Assembly (NCBI RefSeq): GCF_027587175.1
Contig: NZ_JAPCID010000027.1
Span: forward strand, 1 to 64,000
Reading direction: 5' to 3'
DNA length: 64,000 nt
DNA from: Solirubrobacter deserti
Lineage (GTDB): Bacteria; Actinomycetota; Thermoleophilia; Solirubrobacterales; Solirubrobacteraceae
Program-made: the position numbers and the translations under genes
In this document: positions 38,512 through 50,291 of the stretch, one piece after another
Layout of the letters: each line of letters begins with the position of its first letter
Numbering within the stretch: the stretch's first letter is position 1
Notes under the pieces: generated by a model
What the model saw: the letters and a program-made list of their open reading frames with translations, nothing else
Told to the model about the DNA's origin: nothing
Databases searched by the model: none

Positions 38512-39783
38512 CTACCCGCCGACGCGCGCGGAGGCGATCACGCGGGTGCCGTGGCGAGGCGAGAAGGTGACGTTGCGGCGGGCGATGCCCTCGGCGCCGC
38601 GGGCGGCGGGGCGCAGGTCGAACCGCGCCAGCACCTCCGCGAGCACGACGCGCATCTCCAGCTCGGCGAAGGGCGCGCCGATGCAGCGGCGCACGCCGCC
38701 GCCGAACGGGATCCACGTGTAGGTGGAGGGAGGACTCGACTCAAAGCGCTCGGGCCGGAATGCGTACGGGTCCGGGTACTCCTCGGCGCGGGTGTGGGTG
38801 AGCCACATGGCGGGCGTGACGTCCGTGCCCGCCGGCAGCGACAGCCCGTCCGCCTCCAGCGGGACCGCCAATCGGCGGCCGGCGAGGGGCACGACCGGCC
38901 GTAGGCGCAGCGACTCGCTCACGACGGCGCGCAGGTACGCCTCGTCGCCGCCGCGGGCGCGCTCGAGCACGTCAGGGTGCCGGACGAGCAGGTCGAGCGC
39001 CCACGCCAGACCGGTCGCCGTGGTCTCGTGGCCGGCGAGCAGCAGCGTCATGAGCTGGTCGCGGATCTCCTCGTCCGCCATGCCGCTGCCGTCCTCGAAG
39101 CGGGCCTGGACGAGCAGCGAACAGATGTCCTGCCCCGGCGCCTGCCGCCGCGCGGCGATCTCCTCGAGCAGGAGGCCGTTGAGGTCGCGCGCCATCTGGT
39201 GCAGCCGCTCCAGCGGCGCCGTCCGGCCGAACAGCACCTGGACCTGCAAGGACATCGACGTCGTCGCCGCCAGCAGCTCTCCGAGCAGCTGGTGCAGCCG
39301 CGCGCGGCGCGCCGGATCCTCGACGCCGAAGACGGCCTGGAGGATGACGTCGAGCGTGATCGACTGCATCGACCCGTGGACCGAGAACGCGCGGCCGACG
39401 GGCCAGGACGCCAGCGCCCGCTCGGTCGCCTCGCGCATGATCGGCTCGTACGCGCGCATCCGGTCCCCGCGGAACGGCGGCAGCATCACCTTCCGGCGCG
39501 AAAGGTGCTCATCGCCCTCCAGCAGCAACAGCGACCGTGCGCCGACCAGCGGCTTGAGCGTGATCTGCCGCCCCGGCGGCATCCGGTGCCCGCGCTCGCC
39601 GTACAGCGCCCGCAGCACGTCCGGGTGCGAGACGATCACCAGCGGCGTCTTGAAGCCGCGGAACATGACCTGGAACGCGTCGCCGTAACGGCGCCGGTTG
39701 TCCTCGAGAAAGCGGATCGGCCGCGCGAGCCAGCGCGCGGTCTGCCAAGCAGCCGACTCAGTCGGTCCGGGAACGGCGGTCAT
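38512..39783 (-). CDS. Cytochrome P450
   Basis: 423 residues. The I-helix is LLLAGHETTATGLAW, the K-helix ESLRLRPVVP, and the haem loop FGGGVRRCIGAPF with the axial Cys. It is a soluble bacterial P450 needing separate electron donors, none of which is encoded next to it. Its ATG overlaps the amidase stop (ATGA), so the pair is co-translated. The substrate is unknown; proximity to the monooxygenase operon suggests a xenobiotic or hydrocarbon role (inference). Confidence 0.95.
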   Translation of the reverse strand: MTAVPGPTESAAWQTARWLARPIRFLEDNRRRYGDAFQVMFRGFKTPLVIVSHPDVLRALYGERGHRMPPGRQITLKPLVGARSLLLLEGDEHLSRRKVMLPPFRGDRMRAYEPIMREATERALASWPVGRAFSVHGSMQSITLDVILQAVFGVEDPARRARLHQLLGELLAATTSMSLQVQVLFGRTAPLERLHQMARDLNGLLLEEIAARRQAPGQDICSLLVQARFEDGSGMADEEIRDQLMTLLLAGHETTATGLAWALDLLVRHPDVLERARGGDEAYLRAVVSESLRLRPVVPLAGRRLAVPLEADGLSLPAGTDVTPAMWLTHTRAEEYPDPYAFRPERFESSPPSTYTWIPFGGGVRRCIGAPFAELEMRVVLAEVLARFDLRPAARGAEGIARRNVTFSPRHGTRVIASARVGG

Positions 39784-40894
39784 GGAGCAACGTAGCCTCC
39801 CAGAGCCCGCTGCAGGACACCACCGGCAGCCAGCGCGACCTCATCCTCCCACGGCCGCGCCGCGACCTGCACGCCGATCGGCAGCCCGTCCGCGCTCGCG
39901 CCGCAGCGCACGGTCGCCGCCGGCCACCCGGTCAGATTGTGCACGTTCGTGTAGTGGGTCCGGTCGGGCGCACCGGTCAGCGCGCCGTGCAGCGGCGCCG
40001 GATCCGGGAACACGGGGGAGAGCAGCAGGTCGCACGTCTCGCCGAAGCGCCGCCACTGCTCGCGGAACGCGTCCCAGCGCCGCAGCACGTCGTAGCCCAC
40101 GGCACCGTCGCCGTAGGACTTCCAGATGGCCACCGTGAGTTCGTGGCCGCCGCGTGGGATCGACACCGGCTCCGCGCCCAGCACCTCGGCCGCCGCGCGC
40201 ACCACGCTCGCGGTCTCCGCAGACACGTCGTCGTCCAGCCACAGGCCCACGCGAAGCGACGGCGCTTTCCTAAAGAGGGACTGTCCCTCTTTAGGAAAGT
40301 CAGGCATGCCTAAACCGGGCCGGGGGCGGTCCTCGATGATCGACAGCACCAGCGCGACGTCCGCGACCGACCGTGCCAGCACGCCGACCTGCGTCCGCGG
40401 GTCGCTCATCGCCGCGATCGGTCCGAGGTCGTCCACGACCCCGTCCACCGGCACCCGGCCCGCGGTCGGCTTCAGCGCCGCGAGCCCGCAGAAGTGCGCG
40501 GGCAGCCGGACCGAGGCGCCCGAGTCCGACCCGAGCCCGAACCGCGACTCGCCGCTCGCGACCGCCGCCGCCTCACCGCCGGAAGACCCACCGACCGTGC
40601 GCGACCGGTCGTACGGGTTCGACGTGCGCCCGAACACGTCGTTGACGGTCTCGATCCCGCCGCCGTAGGGCGGGAGGTTCGTCTTGCCGATCAGCTCCGC
40701 GCCGGCGTCGAGCAACCGCGCGACGGCCGGCGCCGTCCGCGACGACACCGGCGCGTTCGCGTGGACCCCCAAAGACAGCGGCCAGCCCGCGACCTCGATG
40801 TTGTCCTTGACCGAGAACGGGACGCCCGACAGCGGGCCCGGCCGCGGCGGACCGGGCTCACGTCGAGAAACGAAGGCATTAGTCACAATCGGCA

Positions 40895-40895
<1 letters not shown>
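39780..40895 (-). CDS. Amidase signature-family protein, short N-terminus, with in-frame repeat
   Basis: 371 residues. The Ser-Ser-Lys triad is present: K30 in FSVKDN, the GGSSGGEAAA loop (~102-110), and GSDSGASVRLPA (~122-133). The Lys is at 30, whereas most amidases have 40-60 more residues before it; the gene starts at a GTG inside a 56-bp palindromic repeat that may have removed the first helices. A second copy of that repeat codes for residues ~193-211 (PGLGMPDFPKEGQSLFRKA), a loop before SLRVGLWLD. It overlaps the P450 gene. Confidence 0.82.
40263..40318. repeat. 56-bp palindromic repeat, copy 1, inside the amidase gene
   Basis: The 35-base core has 17-base arms (CTTTCCTAAAGAGGGAC and its complement) around one central base, then a 19-base tail holding AGGCATGCCT. 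The same 56 bases recur at 40895-40950 in the same orientation with five differences, one at the palindrome centre. Here it is read in frame as amidase residues ~193-211. Confidence 0.9.
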
Positions 40896-42594
<1,699 letters not shown>

Positions 42595-42609
42595 CTATGT
42601 CCTCCGAGC

Positions 42610-43638
42610 TCAGGCCGGGACGAGAATCCCGCGGCCCTGCAGCCGTCCGTTGTCCAGATCCGCCATCGCGTCGTTGATGGCGTCGAGCGGGTACTGCGAG
42701 GTGTGCAGCTTGACCTTGCCCTGCGCGGTCAGGGTCATCAGGTCCTGTAGGTCGACGTAGGTCCCGACGAGGTTCCCGATGAAGGAGATCTCGCGCGAGA
42801 TGATGTCGATCGTCGGCACGTTGATGTTCTCTCCGTAGCCGATCACGTAGTAGAAGCCGCCGTCCATCACCATCTCGACGCCGTCCTCGATCGCGCCCTT
42901 CTCACCGACGAAGTCGATGATCGCGTCGGCGCCCATCCCGTCGGTCAGCTCGCGCACGAGCTCCCGCTGCGAGCCGTCCACCTTCACGGTGTGGTCGGCG
43001 CCCGTCTCGCGCGCCAGCTCGAGCGCCTGCTCGGACGGGTCGATGACGATGATCTCGGTCGGCGTGTAGGCCTTCAGGCACTGAATGCCGATGTGGCCGA
43101 GCCCGCCGGCGCCGATCACCACGGCCTTCGTGCCCGCGCCCAGCACGGGGATCGCCTTCTTGACGGCATGGATCGCCGTCAACCCCGCGTCCGCCAGCGC
43201 CGCGATGTCCGTCGGGTGCAGCGACGGATCGAGCTTGATGACGGAGCGAGCGCTCGTGTGCAGGAACTGCGCGAAGCCACCGTCGCGCCCGATGCCCGGG
43301 AACTCGCCGTTGACGCAGTGCATGTCGTCGCCCTTGCGGCACGGCCGGCACAGCCCGCACGAGATGAACGGGTGGACGATCACGGTGTCGCCGACCTCGA
43401 CGTTGGTCACGCCGGAGCCCACCTCGTGGATCCAGCCCGCGTTCTCGTGCCCGGGCACGTACGGCAGCGCCACGCCCGACTTCTCCGCCCACTGGCCTTC
43501 CTGGATGTGCAGGTCGGTGCGGCACAGCCCCGCGGCGCCGATCCTGACGATCACGTCGTAGGGACCCACGATCTTCGGCTCGTCGATCTCCTCGACCTTC
43601 AACGCCTCGTGGTAGTTGTGCAGACGCGCGGCAATCAT
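42610..43638 (-). CDS. Zinc-dependent alcohol dehydrogenase
   Basis: 342 residues. Catalytic zinc ligands C39, H64 and E65 (GLCRTDLH, PGHENAG) and structural zinc C94, C97, C100, C108 are present, with the NAD site VIGAGGLGHIGIQ. It would oxidise the alcohol made by the monooxygenase (for example 2-propanol), as in prm/mim clusters. It overlaps the upstream MIP18-like gene (ATGA) and lies 18 bases before groEL. Confidence 0.95.
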   Translation of the reverse strand: MIAARLHNYHEALKVEEIDEPKIVGPYDVIVRIGAAGLCRTDLHIQEGQWAEKSGVALPYVPGHENAGWIHEVGSGVTNVEVGDTVIVHPFISCGLCRPCRKGDDMHCVNGEFPGIGRDGGFAQFLHTSARSVIKLDPSLHPTDIAALADAGLTAIHAVKKAIPVLGAGTKAVVIGAGGLGHIGIQCLKAYTPTEIIVIDPSEQALELARETGADHTVKVDGSQRELVRELTDGMGADAIIDFVGEKGAIEDGVEMVMDGGFYYVIGYGENINVPTIDIISREISFIGNLVGTYVDLQDLMTLTAQGKVKLHTSQYPLDAINDAMADLDNGRLQGRGILVPA

Positions 43639-44276
43639 GCGGCAGCTTCCTCCCCGTATCGAACTCGCAGCAGATCGCGGCACAGATGGCCGTTGGTCTC
43701 CAGGGACAGCGCGGTCATCGACGCCATCCGCCGGAAGCGCACATCGGTCGCGTCGACCGGCACGCCGTCGCCGGTGACGAACGGCGCGGCCTCGTCGGAC
43801 GCGTCGATCCCGAGCGCCCGCCGCAGCTCACGGCAGCGGTCGGCCTCCGGCCCGTGCAGGTCGCCCAGCCGTCGCGGCACCTCGGACAGCAACCGCGACT
43901 GCCGGGCGAGCAACGCCTTGCGCTGAAACAGCGCGCGCAGTGCGTCCAGCTCCCCGCGCGTCTCCCCGGGAAACGCGTCGCTGAACGATCCGCCGGCGTT
44001 GACGGTGGCGTTGATCTCGGCCCCCGTGTAGTGATCCTCGAGCACGACGTCCACGGACGTCACGCCCTCCAGTCGCCACAGCGCGCGGGAGGCGTCCGCG
44101 GCCATCAGGAACGCGAAGTTGGGCGCGCACTGGGGCGTCGGCAACCGGAGGCGGACCGCCACGGAACCACCGTCCACGGCCACGGAGCCGACGAAGCCGA
44201 GCGTGGTGATCGGCTCGTCGAGCTCCGGGTCGTAGACCGTCCCGAGCGCCTCGAGGACTCGGGGGCGCGTGATCAT
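43635..44276 (-). CDS. MIP18/PaaD-like (DUF59) protein
   Basis: 213 residues. The first ~90 match the metal-sulfur cluster assembly domain (LGTVYDPELDEPITTLGFVG, LRLPTPQCAPNFAFLMA with the conserved Cys); the rest is a cluster-specific extension. It probably helps assemble the iron or Fe-S centres of the monooxygenase or its reductase. It overlaps both neighbours (ATGA). Confidence 0.87.
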   Translation of the reverse strand: MITRPRVLEALGTVYDPELDEPITTLGFVGSVAVDGGSVAVRLRLPTPQCAPNFAFLMAADASRALWRLEGVTSVDVVLEDHYTGAEINATVNAGGSFSDAFPGETRGELDALRALFQRKALLARQSRLLSEVPRRLGDLHGPEADRCRELRRALGIDASDEAAPFVTGDGVPVDATDVRFRRMASMTALSLETNGHLCRDLLRVRYGEEAAA

Positions 44277-45325
44277 GGGTGAACCGCGACCGCGCTCTCT
44301 TCGCGCGCCGGCTCCTCCGGCGGCACCGGGATCCGGTACTCCTCGGGGACCTCGATGTCGTAGAGCTTCGCCGCGTTGAGGCCGAGGATCTTCTTCTTGC
44401 CCTCGACGCCGAGCCGCGGGAAGTCCGAGAACGCCTCGTCGTCGGGCATCTCCCAGTCGACGAAGCCCTCGATCTGCCACTTCGGCTCCCAGATCGCGTA
44501 GTCGGAGCCGAACAGCATCTTGTCCTCGCCGACCCAGAACAGCAGCTCGCCCATGACCTTCGCGAAGAACTTCGGGCGCGCGTGCATCAGGCCGCCGATC
44601 ACCACCGACAGGCCCGCGTAGACGTTGGGCTCCTGCGTCGCCATGAAGCAGAAGTCCTCGATCCGCGGCAGGCCGACGTGCTCGACGATGAAGTTCAGCT
44701 CGCCGTTGTAGTCGGTCGCGACGTGGTCGACGTCGGACACGTCGAAGGAGTCCTTGTCCAGCGGCCAGATCGTCGGGCCCTTGTGGACGTGGATGTTCTT
44801 GATGCCGAGCTCGACGCACTTGTCGAAGAACGGCCGCGCTTCGGGGTCGGTCAGCTTCCAGCCGCGCGAGCCGTTGTTCCACTCGGCGGTGTAGAGCTTG
44901 AGCCCCTTGATGCCGTACTTGGCGTGATCGGCCTCGAGCTGCTCCAGGCCGGCCTCGCCGTCACGCGGGTCAAAGCGCCCGTTGACCATGAGCTTGCCCG
45001 GGAAGCGGTCCAGCAGCGACCCGTTCTGCTCGATGTCGTTGAAGCCGGTCGTGTACCACTCCTTCAGGTACGTCGACTGGAAGATCGCCCGGTCGACGTA
45101 GCCCTCGGTGAACACGTCCTTCTCGAAGTCCTCGACCGAGTACTTCTGGAAGTGCTCGAGCGTCCAGTGCGTGTCCGCCGGCCCGAGGCCCTGATAGGCG
45201 TGGAAGCACTCGATCCAGCCCTTGGCGAACTCCTCCTGGCCCTTCACCCAGTTCGCCGGCGAGGCGTCCCAGAAGTGCAGGTGGCTGTCGACGATGAAGT
45301 ACTTCTCCCCGTCCTTCTCGTACAT
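44273..45325 (-). CDS. Amidohydrolase-2 family protein of the monooxygenase cluster
   Basis: 350 residues. The N-terminal FIVDSHLHFWDA is the family's metal-binding HxH. NIHVHKGPTIWPLD and FIVEHVGLPRIEDF supply further His residues, and LFGSDYAIWEPKW the late Asp. A homologue follows the coupling protein in prm/mim clusters; its reaction there is not settled. It overlaps the next gene (ATGA). Confidence 0.9.
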   Translation of the reverse strand: MYEKDGEKYFIVDSHLHFWDASPANWVKGQEEFAKGWIECFHAYQGLGPADTHWTLEHFQKYSVEDFEKDVFTEGYVDRAIFQSTYLKEWYTTGFNDIEQNGSLLDRFPGKLMVNGRFDPRDGEAGLEQLEADHAKYGIKGLKLYTAEWNNGSRGWKLTDPEARPFFDKCVELGIKNIHVHKGPTIWPLDKDSFDVSDVDHVATDYNGELNFIVEHVGLPRIEDFCFMATQEPNVYAGLSVVIGGLMHARPKFFAKVMGELLFWVGEDKMLFGSDYAIWEPKWQIEGFVDWEMPDDEAFSDFPRLGVEGKKKILGLNAAKLYDIEVPEEYRIPVPPEEPAREESAVAVHP

Positions 45326-45340
45326 CCGCTCTCCTCCGTC

Positions 45341-45685
45341 CTACTCGACGACTTGGAGGTCGAAGTCGATGTACTCGGCCGCGTCCTCCGGATTGGCGAA
45401 CAGCAACACGCGATCGTCGAGGACAACCATACGCCCATAGTGCGTGGACATGATCTCTTCGAAGTCGTCGTTGCCGAAGTCGTCCCAGCCGAGGGCCTCG
45501 GCGATCTCCTCGTAGTCGAAGTCGATCTTGTTGACGCCGTCGACGCGGATCATCGACGGCAGCTCCGTGACGGTCACGTTGTCCTTGTCGCGCATGACGT
45601 TCGCGACCACGTAGCCGACCTGGTTGTTCATCAACGTCACGCCCGCCTTGTTGGACGGCGTGGCGTCCGCTTGGAAGTGCGTCAT
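45341..45685 (-). CDS. prmD: Monooxygenase coupling (effector) protein
   Basis: 114 residues, the MmoB/DmpM effector family. [20 protein letters not shown] and [19 protein letters not shown] are typical. It has no cofactor; it binds the hydroxylase and speeds oxygen activation. It lies three bases from the small-subunit gene. Confidence 0.92.
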   Translation of the reverse strand: MTHFQADATPSNKAGVTLMNNQVGYVVANVMRDKDNVTVTELPSMIRVDGVNKIDFDYEEIAEALGWDDFGNDDFEEIMSTHYGRMVVLDDRVLLFANPEDAAEYIDFDLQVVE

Positions 45686-45688
45686 GCG

Positions 45689-46771
45689 CTAGGCCTCCAG
45701 TCCGATGTCCGCCAGCAGCGCCTGCTGACGCGCCTTCGAGCGCTCGAGCGAGTCCTCGAAGCGCACGACCTTCTCCGAGATCTGCGACCAGATCGGCTGC
45801 AGCGTGCGGGCGGCGTTCTCCGCCGCCGCGTTCCACGTCGACAGCCACTGGCGCAGCTGCGCCTGGTTCGCCGCGCCGTGCTCGGCGTCGTCGGTGAGCA
45901 TCCGGAACAGCACGCGCGCGCCGCGCTGCTCGCGGGCGGCGTCGGACTCTCCGGCGCCCATGATCGTCGGCGTGACGAAGTCGCCGTGCAGCGCCGCGAC
46001 CTGCATCACGAAGCCCGACCGGAACAGCTCCCCCAGCATCGGCTCGAACACGACCGAGGTGGCGAACCACTGCTCGGCCCAGTCGCGGGTGGCGGTGAGC
46101 TGCTCGACGAACTCGCGCGTCGGCTGCCAGACCGGATCCTCCTGCCAGGTCTGCCGGTGGATCGAGCCGTCGAAGCCGTCGATCTCCTCGCTCAGCGCGA
46201 GGTTGTAGAGGATCAGGTCCTGCGCGAAGCGCAGCTTGTGGACGGCGCCGACCGCCATCGCGTTGTTGATCATGTTCGTCGGCGCGTCGCGCTGCGCGGG
46301 CGTGTAGACGTGCAGCCCGATGCCGTGCTCGGCGTGCGCCCACGCGAACACGTGCCGCTCGAGCACCTTCACCCACGCGGGGTCGAAGGCCGCGTACACG
46401 CCCGCGGTGCGGCCGTGCTCGATGTTCTGCGAGATCTGGCGGACGACGTTCGCGTTGTTGCGATAGATCGTCTGCTCCCACTCCTCGTTCGGGTCGAGGA
46501 ACTGGTGCCAGTTCGAGGACTTGAGTGCGGTCCACTCCTGCGGGTAGCCGCCGACACCGTTCGCGAACTCGTACACCCAGCCCTGGGAGAGGTGGCGGGC
46601 GGGGTCGGGCTGGACGTCGACCGTGACGTCCTCATAGACCGTCGCGCGCCGCTTGCGCGGAGTGAAGTAGTTGTAGCTCCGGCTCTGCCAGGACGGGAAC
46701 TCCTTGGCGCCCGCCTCGGCGTCCGTGAACGCAGGCTTGGGGACGCTGCGTTCCTTGACCTCTGTGGCCAT
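45689..46771 (-). CDS. prmC: Di-iron monooxygenase hydroxylase, small (beta) subunit
   Basis: 360 residues, the beta subunit of a soluble di-iron monooxygenase. SYNYFTPRKRRATVYEDVTV and LSQGWVYEFANGVGGY match. It has no metal site itself but is needed for the alpha-beta hydroxylase. It lies 9 bases after the reductase gene. Confidence 0.93.
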   Translation of the reverse strand: MATEVKERSVPKPAFTDAEAGAKEFPSWQSRSYNYFTPRKRRATVYEDVTVDVQPDPARHLSQGWVYEFANGVGGYPQEWTALKSSNWHQFLDPNEEWEQTIYRNNANVVRQISQNIEHGRTAGVYAAFDPAWVKVLERHVFAWAHAEHGIGLHVYTPAQRDAPTNMINNAMAVGAVHKLRFAQDLILYNLALSEEIDGFDGSIHRQTWQEDPVWQPTREFVEQLTATRDWAEQWFATSVVFEPMLGELFRSGFVMQVAALHGDFVTPTIMGAGESDAAREQRGARVLFRMLTDDAEHGAANQAQLRQWLSTWNAAAENAARTLQPIWSQISEKVVRFEDSLERSKARQQALLADIGLEA

Positions 46772-46780
46772 CCGGCCTCC

Positions 46781-47779
46781 TCACTGGTCCGCGGTGGTGG
46801 TGAACTTGTCGTAGTAGATGTGCGCCTCGGGCACGCCCTTGGCCTCCAGCAGCGCGATGGCCGCCTCGACCATCGGCGGCGGGCCGCAGACGTAGGCGTC
46901 GACCTCGGCGATGTCGCCCTCCAGGCGGGAGACGACATCGGTGATCAGCCCGCACTCGCCCCTCCAGCCGTTGCTGTTCTCGCTGCAGGCGGGCACGAAG
47001 CCGCATTCGAGCGAGGCCAGCTCGTCCAGCTGGAACAGGTCGGCCTCGGTGCGCGCGCCGTAGTAGTAGGCCCGAGCGCGCTCGGACCCGCTCTCACGCA
47101 GGGAGCGCAGCAGGGAGAGGATCGGCGCCATGCCCGCGCCGCCGCCGATGAACAGCAGCCGGCGCGGGGAGCTGGGGCGCAGGGTGAAGACGCCGTAGGG
47201 GCCGGTGACGTTGAGCTCGTCCCCCGGCCGGATCGAGCCGTCCGCGAGCTGGCCGCTGAACCTGCCGCCCTCGTAGTGCTTGATCATGAACTCGAGCGTG
47301 TCCGGGTCCGTGTTGGCCATCGAGAACGAGCGGTGCAGCTCGGTGCCCGGGATCTGGATGTCCACGTACTGGCCGGGCTTGAACTCGAAGGGCTCGGACG
47401 GCTTGAGCGTGAGCGAGTAGATGTCGGAGGTGAGCTTGGCCACCGACACCACCGACGTGGAAATCGTCCGCGGCGGCACGCCACCGTGGATGATCTCCTC
47501 GTCGTAGTTGATGAGCTCGATCTCGAGGTCCGAGTAGGGGTGGGCGCGGCACAGCAGCGTCCACCCCTCGGCCTCCTCGAAGTCGGGGAGCGCGAACGTC
47601 GAGTAGCGGTCCAGATCGACCTCGCCGTCGAGGATGAACGACTTGCACGCCGAGCACTGACCCTCCTTGCAGCCGTGCATCAGCATGATGCCCTGCTGGA
47701 AGGCGGCGTTGAGGATGGTCTCTTCCTCGTCGACCTCGATCTCGATGCCGACGGGCTCGAAGCGCACGGTGTGCTTCAT
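46781..47779 (-). CDS. prmB: Monooxygenase NADH reductase (2Fe-2S, FAD)
   Basis: 332 residues. The plant-type ferredoxin domain has C37, C42, C45 and C77 (HGCKEGQCSACK ... LLCRAHP). The FAD/NAD domain has LHRSFSMAN, FIGGGAGMAPILSLLRSL and VCGPPPMVEAAIALLE. It passes electrons from NADH to the hydroxylase. Confidence 0.95.
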   Translation of the reverse strand: MKHTVRFEPVGIEIEVDEEETILNAAFQQGIMLMHGCKEGQCSACKSFILDGEVDLDRYSTFALPDFEEAEGWTLLCRAHPYSDLEIELINYDEEIIHGGVPPRTISTSVVSVAKLTSDIYSLTLKPSEPFEFKPGQYVDIQIPGTELHRSFSMANTDPDTLEFMIKHYEGGRFSGQLADGSIRPGDELNVTGPYGVFTLRPSSPRRLLFIGGGAGMAPILSLLRSLRESGSERARAYYYGARTEADLFQLDELASLECGFVPACSENSNGWRGECGLITDVVSRLEGDIAEVDAYVCGPPPMVEAAIALLEAKGVPEAHIYYDKFTTTADQ

Positions 47780-47788
47780 CGCTGATCC

Positions 47789-49438
47789 CTACGCGGCCGC
47801 CGGCCGCCCGGCCGGGCCTCCGCGCTTGTACTGGGCCATGTGGGCCTCACGCTCCTCCGGCGACATCTCGTTCAGCAGCACGTTCGGGCTGTTGAGCGTG
47901 ATCCCGCGGACCTCGTCGAGCGTCCACATCTCCTTCGGGTCCAGGTTCAGGTGCGGCTGCGGGATCAGCGTGTGGCCGTCGTCGCGGACGTAGCCGAGCG
48001 AGTCCTGCATGATCTCGGCGAGGTCCTTGCCGTGGTGGAGCGTCTCCCACTCGCGCATGCCGCCCAGCCGGCCCATGCTCGGCGTGTCACGGCCCTCGTA
48101 CTGCGGCCGGAAGGCGACCTTGTCGGTCCAGTGGCAGGTCTGCGAGCAGTACGTGCGCACCTGGCCGTCGACCTCGTCCATGACCGTGTCCTCGCGGATC
48201 AGGCACGGGACCATGCAGGTCCAGCAGCGGTGCGGGTACTGGTAGTTGGCCTCGGCCTCGAAGGCGATCGGCTTGTGGCCGTTCTTCTTGGAGAGCTCGG
48301 TGTACTTCTCCCACCAGCGGCCGTACTTGTCGTACCAGCCGGGGTACTTGAACTCGAACCACTCGAAGTCGGAGTCGTCCATCCCGTCGATCCGCCAGTA
48401 GTTGGCGAACCAGCCCGTGGCGAAGAACTGGGCGACCTCGTGGATGTAGCCCTTGTTCCAGATCCGGTTCCAGGACTCCTCGACCAGGTCGTGCGGGATC
48501 GTGAGGCCGTACTTCTCCAGCGGGACCAGGTAGGAGCGGTAGTAGTCGTCGTAGATCCAGCGCCGCCAGGCCTCCGCGTAGGACTCGCGGTCCTTGCGGC
48601 GGTCCTTGGTGCCGTACTCGATGAACGTGCCGATGGCGGCGTCCACGACGGCGTGGTTGTTCCACCATGCGTAGCGCAGATCGCGCTCGAGCAGCTGGCG
48701 GTTGCGCTCGTCGGCGAGCGCCATGAGGATGATCGAGTAGCCGTTGGAGATGTGGCGTGACTCGTCCGACTGGACGCTGTGGAAGACCGTCGGCAGCAGG
48801 TAGTCGCCGTTGGCCGCGGCCTCGCCCGGCATGGCGACGAACAGCACGTTGGTGAACGCGGTCTCGGCGACGATCGTCAGGTAGACGTTCGCGGCGGTGA
48901 TCGCGTCACCGGTGATGAAGCCCTCGCCGAACTGGCGGCCGATCGTGCCGGCATAGCAGTTGGCGAAGCCCTTCTCGGTGAGGTCGAACCCGGCGGGGTC
49001 GATGTAGTGGTTCATGTACAGCCGCTTCAGGTTCATCTGAATCGTGCTGTGGCGGACCTCGTCGATCATCTGGATCGCGAGCCCGTTGTGGACCTCGGGG
49101 TTCGGCACCGCGTTGATGGCGAGCGGCATCGCCCGGGCGGCGCTGATCTCCGGGAACGGGATGATCGACAGGAACAGCTTCTGCCACTCCATCCAGCGCT
49201 CCTGGACCTGCCGGAACATGTTGCCCCGGATGGCGCCGTCCATCGCGCCGAAGACGCGGTTGTCCTTCTCCTCCTCCATCGGGAAGTAGGAGCGCAGGAC
49301 CTGCTTGAGCGGGTCCTTCTTGGGCGCCTTCTCGAACGTGTAGTCGGTCGGGTACTTGTCGACCGGTTCCACGAAGGTGGGCTCCCAGGACAGCTCCTGG
49401 ATCTTCTGATGGGCCTTTGTGATGCTGGCTCGGCTCAA
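47789..49438 (-). CDS. prmA: Di-iron monooxygenase hydroxylase, large (alpha) subunit
   Basis: 549 residues. The di-iron ligands are E97, E127/H130 ([10 protein letters not shown]), E192 and E226/H229 ([10 protein letters not shown]). Sequence and gene order fit the propane/acetone group of soluble di-iron monooxygenases; the exact substrate cannot be read from sequence. The start is a TTG at 49438, backed by AAAGGAGG 6 bases upstream, and overlaps the IclR stop (TTGA), so regulator and enzyme are translationally coupled. Confidence 0.94.
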   Translation of the reverse strand: MSRASITKAHQKIQELSWEPTFVEPVDKYPTDYTFEKAPKKDPLKQVLRSYFPMEEEKDNRVFGAMDGAIRGNMFRQVQERWMEWQKLFLSIIPFPEISAARAMPLAINAVPNPEVHNGLAIQMIDEVRHSTIQMNLKRLYMNHYIDPAGFDLTEKGFANCYAGTIGRQFGEGFITGDAITAANVYLTIVAETAFTNVLFVAMPGEAAANGDYLLPTVFHSVQSDESRHISNGYSIILMALADERNRQLLERDLRYAWWNNHAVVDAAIGTFIEYGTKDRRKDRESYAEAWRRWIYDDYYRSYLVPLEKYGLTIPHDLVEESWNRIWNKGYIHEVAQFFATGWFANYWRIDGMDDSDFEWFEFKYPGWYDKYGRWWEKYTELSKKNGHKPIAFEAEANYQYPHRCWTCMVPCLIREDTVMDEVDGQVRTYCSQTCHWTDKVAFRPQYEGRDTPSMGRLGGMREWETLHHGKDLAEIMQDSLGYVRDDGHTLIPQPHLNLDPKEMWTLDEVRGITLNSPNVLLNEMSPEEREAHMAQYKRGGPAGRPAAA

Positions 49439-50259
49439 GGCCGCCTCCTTTGGAAACGTCGTCCCTGGAGAGCAGTTACGTGGGCGTGTGGGCCGTGATC
49501 AAGTTCGGCCCGGATCTCGGCAGATCGTTGGAATCCGACGACGTCGCGGAGCGTCTCCTCGAGCTGCTCGCGTTCGTGGTCGAAGGCCCGCCTGGACATC
49601 GAGATGCCGACCGCGCCGAGGAAGCGGCGGTCGTGGTCGAGCACGGGCGCGGCCAGACAGCAGAAGTCGCGCTCGAACTCCTCGCGCTCCTGGGCGACGC
49701 CCGTGAGGCGGACCCGGCGCAGCTCCTCGTGCAGCGCGTCGGGCTCCGTGATGGTCGCGGCGGTGAAGCGTTTGAGGCCGGCGTGCGCGTAGGCGTCGAC
49801 CGCGGATCGCGGGCCGAGCGCGAGCACGACCTTGCCCAGCGCCAGCGCGTGCGCGTTGTCGGCGATCTCCGGGCTCATCCCGGGCAGCTTCGGCATGCCC
49901 TGCAGGCCGCGCTCGAGCACGATCCGCAGCTCGTTGTCGCGCAGGACGGCCAGATAGGCCCGCTTGTGCGTACGCGCGAGGAGGTCGTCGACGACGCCGC
50001 TGAGATCGTGGCGGTCGGACTCCTCGGCCACCGTCTCCCGGAATGCGGGAGAGAGCCTGTAGACGCCGCCCGTGTGGCGCTCGGCGACGCCCTCGTCGCA
50101 CAGCGAGGCGAGCAGGTTGTAGGCCGTGCTCGAGCTCTTGCCGAGCGTCTCGGCCACCTGGTCCGCGCGGATGCCGTCGGGGGCACGGGCCAGCAGCCAC
50201 GTGACACGCAGTGCCGCGCGCGCGGTGCTGAGGCCCCGATGTGTACGGGTCGCCTGCAT
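49435..50259 (-). CDS. IclR-family transcriptional regulator
   Basis: 274 residues from an ATG at 50259 with GGAGG just before it. The N-terminal winged helix ([20 protein letters not shown]) and the effector domain ([40 protein letters not shown]) are typical. It lies directly upstream of prmA and overlaps it. Its effector could be the growth substrate or its alcohol/ketone. Confidence 0.92.
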   Translation of the reverse strand: MQATRTHRGLSTARAALRVTWLLARAPDGIRADQVAETLGKSSSTAYNLLASLCDEGVAERHTGGVYRLSPAFRETVAEESDRHDLSGVVDDLLARTHKRAYLAVLRDNELRIVLERGLQGMPKLPGMSPEIADNAHALALGKVVLALGPRSAVDAYAHAGLKRFTAATITEPDALHEELRRVRLTGVAQEREEFERDFCCLAAPVLDHDRRFLGAVGISMSRRAFDHEREQLEETLRDVVGFQRSAEIRAELDHGPHAHVTALQGRRFQRRRP

Positions 50260-50260
50260 T

Positions 50261-50276
50261 CTCCTCCGCAGAGGAG
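50261..50276 (-). promoter_or_regulatory. Inverted repeat over the IclR ribosome site
   Basis: CTCCTC-CGCA-GAGGAG is a perfect 6-bp stem with a 4-base loop. On the minus strand it includes the GGAGGAG ribosome site of the IclR gene, so folding would hide the site. It could also be a short operator. Confidence 0.4.
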
Positions 50277-50291
50277 TCCACCACCGGGGCG

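Noticed and set aside
44279-47785. An 1168-codon plus-strand ORF, and a similar 1040-codon one at 13835-16957
   Set aside because: Both lie opposite clear genes (monooxygenase subunits; ftsH and its neighbours) and show no family motifs, only GC-driven composition.
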